Below, in pieces: positions 58,152 to 64,000 of a stretch of DNA of 64,000 bases (positions are counted from its first letter, which is position 1; each line of letters begins with the position of its first letter). The DNA is from Pseudorhodoferax sp032153935. Its GTDB lineage: Bacteria; Pseudomonadota; Gammaproteobacteria; Burkholderiales; Burkholderiaceae_C. The translations under genes and the position numbers were made by a program. The stretch lies in assembly GCF_964253035.1 (NCBI RefSeq), contig NZ_CAXUQL020000001.1:3286001-3350000 (forward strand), read 5' to 3'. Under the pieces are notes generated by a model. It was given only the letters and a program-made list of their open reading frames with translations. It did no database searches and was not told the origin of the DNA.

Positions 58152-59117
58152 ATGTCCACATCCCTGACCCGCCGGCAGTTCGCCAGCCTGGCCGCCGTGC
58201 CCTTCGTGGCCGGCACGGCCCACGCCCAGTCCGACTTTCCGAACAAGCCGATCGAGCTCGTCGTGCCCTTCCAGCCCGGCGGCGGCACCGACGCGCTGGC
58301 GCGCTCCTTCGCCGACGCCACGCGCAAGCACACCACGCAGAGCTTCATCATCGTCAACAAGCCCGGTGCCAGCGGCTCCATCGGCTGGCAGGACGTGGTG
58401 CACGCCAAGCCCGACGGCTACCGCCTCGCCGTCATCACCGTGGAACTGGCCACGCTGGCCCACATGGGCATCGGCAGGATCGCGGCCGACGACCTGCAGC
58501 CCATCGCCCAGCTCAACGCCGACCAGGCCGCCATCACGGTGCGCGCCGATGCGCCATGGAACATCGTCGAGGAGTTCCTGGCCGCGGCGAAGAAGGAGCC
58601 CGGCAAGATGGGTGTGGGCAATGCCGGCCCGGGTTCGATCTGGCACCTGGCGGCCTCGGCGCTGGAAGACAAGACCGGCGTGAAGTTCAACCACGTGCCG
58701 TTCCAGGGCGCGGGCCCCGGTGTGCTGGCGCTGCTGGGCGGCCACATCGACGCCGTGGCCGTGAGCCCGGCCGAGGTCACGACGCATGTGCAGTCCGGCA
58801 AGCTCAAGACGCTGGCCGTCATGGCCGAGCAGCGCGTCAAGGGCTTCGACAAGGTGCCCACGCTCAAGGAACGCGGCATCGACCTCGTGATCGGCACCTG
58901 GCGCGGCATCGCCGCCCCCAAGGGCACGTCGCCGCAGGTCGTGGCCTACCTGAAAGACCTGGCGCTCAAGGCGTCGAGCGAACCCAGCTTCCGCGAGACG
59001 CTGGACAAGCAGAACCTGGGCTTCGTCTATGCCGATGACCAGGCTTTCAAGGCCAAGATCATAAAGGACAACGCGTACTTCAAGGACCTCATCACCAAGC
59101 TGGGAATCAGAGCTTGA
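58152..59117 (+). CDS. Bug/TctC-family periplasmic solute-binding protein
   Basis: 321 residues. Signal with a twin-arginine-like start (LTRRQFASLAAVPFVAGTAHA). The mature part shows the Bug pattern: YPNKPIELVVPFQPGGGTD-type start (FPNKPIELVVPFQPGGGTDA), GASGSIGWQDVVHAKPDGY, HVPFQGAGPGVLALLGGHID and the VPTLKERGIDLVIGTWRGIAAPKGT block. Binds a carboxylate-type ligand, probably the substrate handled by the neighbouring cupin and SDR. No TctA/TctB permease genes are in the window. Confidence 0.9.
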   Translation: MSTSLTRRQFASLAAVPFVAGTAHAQSDFPNKPIELVVPFQPGGGTDALARSFADATRKHTTQSFIIVNKPGASGSIGWQDVVHAKPDGYRLAVITVELATLAHMGIGRIAADDLQPIAQLNADQAAITVRADAPWNIVEEFLAAAKKEPGKMGVGNAGPGSIWHLAASALEDKTGVKFNHVPFQGAGPGVLALLGGHIDAVAVSPAEVTTHVQSGKLKTLAVMAEQRVKGFDKVPTLKERGIDLVIGTWRGIAAPKGTSPQVVAYLKDLALKASSEPSFRETLDKQNLGFVYADDQAFKAKIIKDNAYFKDLITKLGIRA

Positions 59118-59129
59118 CCCACCCCCAGT

Positions 59130-59250
59130 CTCCGCGCTGCGCGCTGCGCCAACCCCCTTGCAGGGGGCGCACCCAGCGGCCTGGCAGAGCCAGTTCCGCG
59201 GGTGCTCTGGCATGGCCTGCTCCGCGTCCACTGGCACCTTGACATGCCAC
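59130..59250 (+). repeat. Intergenic repeat B, copy 3
   Basis: Downstream of the Bug-type gene, same orientation as the gene. Retains the GGGGGCGCACC, GGCCTGGCAGAGCCAGTTCC and GGCATGGCCTGCTCCGCG blocks but not the leading hairpin of copies 1, 2 and 4. Confidence 0.7.
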
Positions 59251-59296
59251 CCGCGGCCGCAGGTCGGGCGCGGTGCAGGCGAAACCGACCATTGAA

Positions 59297-60016
59297 ATGA
59301 CCTACCAAGTTGATTTGCTGAAGGGCAAGCGCGCCCTGGTCGCCGGTGCCACGCAGGGCATCGGCGCCGTCATCGCCAACCACCTCGCGGCCCTGGGCGC
59401 CGAGACGACGGCACTGGGCCTGGGCGCGGGCGACGGCACGCTGGCGGCAAACGTCCAGGCGCGCCAGTGCGATGTGACCGACGCCGCCAGCCTGCACGCT
59501 GCGCTGGCCGACATGCCGGAGCTGGACATCGTGTTCAACTGCGCCGGCATCATCCAGCGCGGCGCCGAGCACGACCTGGAGGTGTTCCAGCGCGTGCTGA
59601 ACGTGAACCTCACGGGCACCATGCGCGTGTGCACGGCCACGCGCGCGCGCCTCAAGGCGCGGCGCGGCTGCATCGTCAACACCGCCTCCATGCTGAGCTT
59701 CTTCGGCGGCGGCCTGGTGCCAGGCTACGCGGCCAGCAAGGGCGGCGTGGCGCAGCTGACCAAGTCGCTGGCGATTGCCTACGCCCCTGATGGCATCCGC
59801 GTCAACGCGGTGGCGCCGGGCTGGATCGCCACGCCGCTCACGCAGGCGCTGCAGGACGACCCGGCGCGCGCCGGCCCCATCCTCGCGCGCACGCCGCTGG
59901 CGCGCTGGGGCACGCCCGACGACGTGGCCCGCGCCGCCGTGTTCCTGTGCACGCCCGCGGCCGCCTTCATGACGGGCGTGATCCTGCCCGTCGATGGCGG
60001 CTACATGGTCACCTGA
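59297..60016 (+). CDS. Short-chain dehydrogenase/reductase
   Basis: 239 residues. Classical SDR: cofactor motif GATQGIGAVIA (TGxxxGIG), DIVFNCAGI (NNAG region), NTASMLSFFGG with the catalytic Ser, YAASKGG with Tyr and Lys, and PGWIATPLT. C-terminal VILPVDGGYMV is typical of the FabG-like group. Acidic residue after the second strand is not evident, so cofactor preference is open. Two bases separate it from the IclR gene. Confidence 0.9.
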   Translation: MTYQVDLLKGKRALVAGATQGIGAVIANHLAALGAETTALGLGAGDGTLAANVQARQCDVTDAASLHAALADMPELDIVFNCAGIIQRGAEHDLEVFQRVLNVNLTGTMRVCTATRARLKARRGCIVNTASMLSFFGGGLVPGYAASKGGVAQLTKSLAIAYAPDGIRVNAVAPGWIATPLTQALQDDPARAGPILARTPLARWGTPDDVARAAVFLCTPAAAFMTGVILPVDGGYMVT

Positions 60017-60018
60017 TA

Positions 60019-60867
60019 ATGCGCGCCGTCATGACCACGGCGCCCGACCTTTCCCTTGAGCCCGACGACGCGGGCCAGCCCGCCGTCGCCGGCACCCAGG
60101 CCTTCGGCAAGTTCATGCGCGTGCTGCAGCTCGTGGCCGATGCCGAGCAGCCGCAGAGCGTGGCGACGCTGGTGCGCGCCACCGGCTTTCCGCGGCCCAC
60201 CGTGCACCGCATCGTGGCCGGGCTGCTGGCCGAGCGCATGCTCGTGGAAGACGCCGCTACGCACGGCCTGGCCCTGGGCCCGCGGCTGATCCAGCTGGCG
60301 GCGCGCAGCTGGGGCCGGTCCGACCTGCGGCTCGCGGCCATGGACGCGCTCAAGCGCCTGCGCGACCTCACGGGCGAGACCGTGCACCTCGCGGTGCCCA
60401 ACGGCCGCAGCATGGTCTTCATCGAGAAGCTGGAGAGCCCCTCGGCCGTGCGCATGAGCTCGCGCATCGGCACCAGCGTGCCGCTGCATGTGACGGCCGT
60501 GGGCAAGGCCTGGCTGGCCGCGCTGCCGGCGCCGGAGCGCGCCGCGCTGCTCAAGGGCCTGCCGCTGCCGCGCCACACCGCGCACACGCTGACCGAGCGC
60601 GCCGCGTTCGAGGCCGAACTGGCCGCCACGCAGGCGGCCGGCTGGTCCACCGACCGCGAGGAGCACGAGAACGGCGTCTCCTGCTTCGGCGCCGCCGTGC
60701 GCGGGGCCGACGGCCGGCCCGTGGCCGCGATCAGCGTGACCACGCTGGTGTTCCGCCAGAAGGACGATCCTGAAAAGGCCTATGTGGCGCCGCTGCTGGC
60801 CGCCTGCGCCGAAGTGGCCCAGCGCATCGCCGAGGTGCCGGCCCTGTCCAGCGCCGAGCAGTTCTAG
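60019..60867 (+). CDS. IclR-family transcriptional regulator
   Basis: 282 residues. N-terminal winged helix (GKFMRVLQLVADAEQPQSVATLVRATGFPRPTVHRIVAGLL) and C-terminal effector domain (LRDLTGETVHLAVPNGRSMVFIEKLES, SVPLHVTAVGKAWLAAL, GWSTDREEHENGVSCFGAAVRG). Likely regulator of the cupin-Bug-SDR genes; the operator-like repeat upstream of the cupin gene would be its target. Start either 60019 or the ATG at 60031. Confidence 0.9.
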   Translation: MRAVMTTAPDLSLEPDDAGQPAVAGTQAFGKFMRVLQLVADAEQPQSVATLVRATGFPRPTVHRIVAGLLAERMLVEDAATHGLALGPRLIQLAARSWGRSDLRLAAMDALKRLRDLTGETVHLAVPNGRSMVFIEKLESPSAVRMSSRIGTSVPLHVTAVGKAWLAALPAPERAALLKGLPLPRHTAHTLTERAAFEAELAATQAAGWSTDREEHENGVSCFGAAVRGADGRPVAAISVTTLVFRQKDDPEKAYVAPLLAACAEVAQRIAEVPALSSAEQF

Positions 60868-60869
60868 CC

Positions 60870-61517
60870 ATGCCGCGCCTGTTGCACCACCTGGGCGTGC
60901 GCCCCTACCTGCTGGGCGCTTGCGCCACGGGCCTGGCCGGCGCGCTGCTGCTGCCTGCGCCCAATCTGGTCACGCGCGCCCTGGTCGGCTGGAACGTGGC
61001 GGTCTGGCTCTACCTCGCGCTGCTGGCGGTGATGATGGTGCGTGCCGACCATGGCCGGGTGCAGCGCGCCGCCGTGGCCCAGGCCGAGAGCGCGGCCACG
61101 GTGCTGGCGCTGGTCAGCCTGGCCGCGGTGGCCAGCCTGGTCGGCGTGGTGTTCGAGCTGTCGGCCGCCAAGCAGCCGGGCCTGCCGCATGCCTGGCCGC
61201 ATGTGCTGTTGGCGCTGGCGACCGTGCTGGGATCGTGGACGCTGCTGCCCATGGTGTTCGCCCTGACCTATGCCAGCGTCTACTACCGTGCGCACGGCGC
61301 CGGCCTGAAGTTTCCCGACGCGGACCCGCAGTTCCGTCCCAACTACGCCGACTTCCTGTACTTCTCGTTCACGATCGCCGTGGCCTCGCAGACCTCGGAC
61401 GTGGCCATCGACACGCCGGCCATGCGCCGCGTGGCGCTGTTGCAGACGCTGCTCTCGTTCGCGTTCAACGCGACGATCCTGGCCTTCAGCATCAACATCG
61501 CCGCCAGCCTGTTTTGA
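60870..61517 (+). CDS. DUF1345 membrane protein
   Basis: 215 residues with five or six hydrophobic segments. The family block DFLYFSFTIAVASQTSDVAI is present, preceded by a FALTYASVYYR helix end. Function of DUF1345 proteins is unknown. It starts 2 bp after the IclR stop and may be co-transcribed. Confidence 0.85.
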   Translation: MPRLLHHLGVRPYLLGACATGLAGALLLPAPNLVTRALVGWNVAVWLYLALLAVMMVRADHGRVQRAAVAQAESAATVLALVSLAAVASLVGVVFELSAAKQPGLPHAWPHVLLALATVLGSWTLLPMVFALTYASVYYRAHGAGLKFPDADPQFRPNYADFLYFSFTIAVASQTSDVAIDTPAMRRVALLQTLLSFAFNATILAFSINIAASLF

Positions 61518-61524
61518 AATGACC

Positions 61525-61696
61525 CCCCGTTTGGACTTCTCACTCCGTGTAGAAGTCCCATCCCCCCCGAGGGGGCGCACCCGGCGGCCTGGCAGAGCCA
61601 GTTCCGCGGCTGCGCTGGCATGGCCTGCTCCGCGGCCTCTCGACCAGTGGTTTGCGCGCCGGTTTCGTACCGTGCGGGTGGCGCGCCGTGCAGTGG
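61525..61696 (+). repeat. Intergenic repeat B, copy 2
   Basis: Directly follows the DUF1345 gene in the same orientation. Hairpin at 61534-61557 has the same stem as copy 1 with one loop change (TTC to TCC). The remainder is nearly identical to copy 1 until CGTGCAGTG, which runs up to the next gene. Confidence 0.8.
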
Positions 61697-61725
61697 CAAG
61701 CTGGCATGCGGTGCGCGACGGCCAG

Positions 61726-61989
61726 TCACCGGTACCAGGCCACCAGCACCGCGGTGGCCAGGCACTGCAGCGCGTTGACGGTGTTCACCAGGATCAGCTT
61801 GTTCAGCCGGCGGCCGCTGCGCTCGTACAGGCTGGCGCCCATGGCGGCGTTCGCGCCCATCCAGACCAGCCAGGTCAGCAGCGAATGCTGGCTGGAGTCC
61901 CTCAGCTGGTGGATGGCCGACATGGTCGGCAGGTAGGTCAGCAGCCGCAGCGCGCTGAGCACGGTGAAGCTCCAGTCCAGCACCGCCAC
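61726..61989 (-). CDS. Small membrane protein of unknown function
   Basis: 87 residues with about three hydrophobic segments (WSFTVLSALRLLTYLPTM, SLLTWLVWMGANAAMG, LVNTVNALQCLATAVLVAW). Begins at GTG immediately after an in-frame TAG, so the 5' end is either exactly there or the gene is N-terminally truncated. No family recognised. Confidence 0.55.
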   Translation of the reverse strand: MAVLDWSFTVLSALRLLTYLPTMSAIHQLRDSSQHSLLTWLVWMGANAAMGASLYERSGRRLNKLILVNTVNALQCLATAVLVAWYR

Positions 61990-62051
61990 CTAGAGCGCAT
62001 GGGATGGTGCCGGCATGGAGAAGGCGAAGGAATGGCGTGTGCGCATGGGGG

Positions 62052-62183
62052 CTCCTGCGGGATGTGGCCGGCACCGTGCCGGCCTGCGCCGCCCTGCGCG
62101 AGCGCCTGCAGGCCATGGGCGCGACCCCCGTGGGCAGCGCCGCGGCGGTGCTGGCGGGCCTGGTCGCGGCCGCGACCAGATGA
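62052..62183 (+). pseudogene. Possible 3' remnant of a Bug-type solute-binding protein gene
   Basis: A 43-codon frame ending in TGA reads CAALRERLQAMGATPVGSAA, similar to Bug-protein C-termini (...RL..LG..PVG.....F...V). There is no start region and no body of the gene. The rest of the 61990-62200 gap holds nothing else I can name. Confidence 0.3.
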
Positions 62184-62200
62184 AGTGAGGAGGCGTGACG

Positions 62201-63685
62201 TCACAGCCCGGGGCCGGCGCCCGATGGCCCGTGGAGCCCGGCATGCAGCACCTCGGCCAGCAGGGCCATGCCCTGCGCGATCTGCTCGGCCGTGAGGCCG
62301 GCATAGCCCAGCACCAGCCCCGCAGGCCGGTCGCGCCCGGGCGGCGCGGCGAACAGCGGCGAGACCGGGTAGACGCCGACACCGCGCCGGCGCGCCGCGG
62401 CGGCGAGCGCGGCCTCGTCGCGCGGGCGCAGCGCAGGCAGCCACAGCACCACGTGCAGGCCGGCGGCGGTGCCGGCCGCATGCGCACCGCCCGGCAGCTG
62501 CGCCACGGCTTCGAGCAGCGCCGCGCGCCGGCGCTCGTGGGCGCGGCGCATGCGGCGCACGTGGCGTTCGTAGGCACCGCTGTCCAGCAGCGCGGCCAGC
62601 ACGCGCTGCTCCAGCAGCGGCGCATGGCGGTCGGCCAGGCGCTTGGCCTGGCGGAACACCGGCACCAGTTGCGGCGGCAGCACCATGTAGCCCAGGCGCA
62701 GCTGCGGCGACAAGGCCTTGGAGACGGTGCCGACGTAGAGCACGCGGCCGTCGGTGTCGATGGCTTGCAGCGCATCGATGGGGCGCTGGCCGTAGCGGAA
62801 CTCGCCGTCGTAGTCGTCCTCGACCACCCAGGCCTGCTGGCGCTGCGCCCACTGCAGCAGGGCCATGCGGCGCGCGATCGGCAGCACGCCGCCCAGCGGG
62901 AACTGGTGCGAGGGCGTCACGTAGGCCAGCCGGGCGCGCGCGTCCTGCGGCAACTGCGCGGTGTCCAGGCCATGGGCGTCGGCTGGCACGGGCAGCAGCC
63001 GGGCGCCTGTGGCCTCGAAGCAGCGGCGCGCCATCAGGTAGCCGGGCTCCTCGAAGACGAAGGCGGCATCGGCGTCCAGCAGCAGCCGGGCGCACAGGTC
63101 GATGGCCTGCTGCGCGCCGTGCACCACGAGGATCTGCCCGGCGCTGCAGGCCAGCCCGCGCGCGCGGCGCAGGTAGGCCTGCAGCGCGTGGCGCAGCGTG
63201 GCGTCGCCCTCGGGTGCGGCGTAGGAGAGGCTGGCCTGCTGGCGCAGCAGTTCGGCCTGGTAGGCGCGCCGCCAGGCCAGCACCGGGAAGTCGCGCGGCG
63301 CCAGCGCGCCATACAGGAAATCGATGCGAGCGGGCCCGTCCGCGGCCAGGGCCGGCAGGTCCATCGCCGCCACGCGGCGTCCGAAGGCGGACAGCGGCGG
63401 CATGCTGGCGGAGCGCGTGGCACGCAGTGCCGGCGCCGCGGCAGCGGTGGGCGGCGTCGCCACCCGCGCCACCCGCCCGCCGGCGGTGAGCAGGAAGCCC
63501 TCGGCCGCCAGTTGCTCGTAGACCGAGGTGACCGTGGTGCGCGAGACGCCCAGCTCGCTGGCGAGCGCGCGCGTGGAGGGCGCCCGCGCGCCGGCCGGCA
63601 GGCTGCCGTCGGCGATCTGCGCGCGCAGCCAGTCGTAGATGCGGCGGCCCGCACCGCTGCCTCCGGCGTGCTGCAACTGGTCCAT
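62201..63685 (-). CDS. MocR/PdxR-type GntR regulator with aminotransferase domain
   Basis: 494 residues. N-terminal GntR winged helix (RIYDWLRAQIADGSLPAGARAPSTRALASELGVSRTTVTSVYEQLAAEG), then a fold-type I aminotransferase domain with the PLP lysine in YVGTVSKALSPQLRLGYMVLP and DDYDGEFRYGQRP upstream. MocR proteins sense PLP or amino compounds rather than catalyse. Divergent from the PaiB-like gene, which it may regulate. Confidence 0.9.
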   Translation of the reverse strand: MDQLQHAGGSGAGRRIYDWLRAQIADGSLPAGARAPSTRALASELGVSRTTVTSVYEQLAAEGFLLTAGGRVARVATPPTAAAAPALRATRSASMPPLSAFGRRVAAMDLPALAADGPARIDFLYGALAPRDFPVLAWRRAYQAELLRQQASLSYAAPEGDATLRHALQAYLRRARGLACSAGQILVVHGAQQAIDLCARLLLDADAAFVFEEPGYLMARRCFEATGARLLPVPADAHGLDTAQLPQDARARLAYVTPSHQFPLGGVLPIARRMALLQWAQRQQAWVVEDDYDGEFRYGQRPIDALQAIDTDGRVLYVGTVSKALSPQLRLGYMVLPPQLVPVFRQAKRLADRHAPLLEQRVLAALLDSGAYERHVRRMRRAHERRRAALLEAVAQLPGGAHAAGTAAGLHVVLWLPALRPRDEAALAAAARRRGVGVYPVSPLFAAPPGRDRPAGLVLGYAGLTAEQIAQGMALLAEVLHAGLHGPSGAGPGL

Positions 63686-63769
63686 GAAAATGGCTGAAAA
63701 CTGGTACTTCCCATTGTGCCGGTGCTGCGGCACAGTGCGCCCTGCCGAATCGCCCGCACACCCACCACG

Positions 63770-64000
63770 ATGTACCTGCCCACCCACTTTGCCGAGCAAG
63801 ATCCCGCCGAACTGCAGCGCCTGGTCCAGGCCCACCCGCTGGGCACGCTCGTGACCCACGGCCCCGAAGGGCTGGACGCCGACCACATCCCGTTCGAATT
63901 CGATGCCGGCGCCGGCCCGCAGGGCCTGCTCACGGCCCATGTGGCGCGCGCCAACCCGCTGTGGCAGCGCTGCCCCACGGGCACGCCGGTGCTGGTGGTG
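63770..64000 (+). CDS. FMN-binding negative transcriptional regulator, PaiB-like (3' partial)
   Basis: 77 residues before the window ends. MYLPTHFAEQDPAELQRLVQAHPLGTLVTHG is the typical PaiB start (YxPxHF....), followed by ADHIPFEFD, AHVARANPLW. PaiB-type proteins are small FMN-binding split-barrel proteins. Divergent from the MocR regulator. Confidence 0.85.
   Translation, partial: MYLPTHFAEQDPAELQRLVQAHPLGTLVTHGPEGLDADHIPFEFDAGAGPQGLLTAHVARANPLWQRCPTGTPVLVV

Overview
The window is high-GC DNA with compact operons and many 4-bp stop/start overlaps. The protein families (PEP-CTERM/PrsT, Bug-type solute binding proteins, MocR, glutaryl-CoA dehydrogenase next to a CoA transferase) point to a betaproteobacterium of the order Burkholderiales, most likely Comamonadaceae. 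The assignment rests on family content only; no rRNA or tRNA gene was seen.

Layout. 1-3.4 kb: the 3' part of a PrsT-like TPR protein and a PEP-CTERM surface protein, with a sigma54-type promoter and an IHF-like site between them. 3.4-7 kb: glutarate catabolism (CoA transferase plus glutaryl-CoA dehydrogenase) with a divergent LysR regulator. 7.2-8.3 kb: an EmrE-type SMR pump co-transcribed with its TetR regulator. 8.3-55.1 kb: a very large type VI secretion (T6SS) locus. It has tssJKLM-tagF on the + strand; on the - strand it has the threonine-phosphorylation switch (PppA, FHA protein, PpkA), effector/adaptor genes (DUF4150 toxin, ketosynthase-like protein, DUF2169, DUF6484, VgrG), a candidate L,D-transpeptidase-type effector with a candidate periplasmic immunity protein, and clpV, tssG, tssF, tssE, two hcp, tssC, tssB, tssA. 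A hybrid histidine kinase and a LuxR-type response regulator close the locus. 55-64 kb: a DUF3750 protein, a Cys/Met-metabolism PLP enzyme, a cupin/Bug/SDR/IclR catabolic cluster, a DUF1345 protein, a MocR regulator and the start of a PaiB-like protein.

The T6SS locus is split at 16-22.7 kb by an accessory island. It contains a HigBA-like toxin-antitoxin module (toxin frameshifted twice, antitoxin intact), three IS110/IS1111-type insertion sequences (two identical copies 89 bp apart and a third with a frameshift), and low-GC genes flanked by integron recombination core motifs (RYYYAAC / GTTRRRY). This looks like a remnant cassette array without an integrase, invaded by insertion sequences of the attC-targeting kind.

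The most notable pattern is a promoter architecture shared by six T6SS transcription units: TGACYTTCG (or TGACTTTAG), exactly 4 nt, a weak -35, exactly 17 nt, a -10. It precedes tssJ, tssA, vgrG, ppkA, the HEAT-type gene and the FHA gene, and suggests one dedicated activator for the whole locus. Two dispersed intergenic repeat families are also present. One sits directly in front of start codons. The other follows genes, always in the same orientation relative to the upstream gene, and three of its four copies carry a hairpin whose stem covaries.
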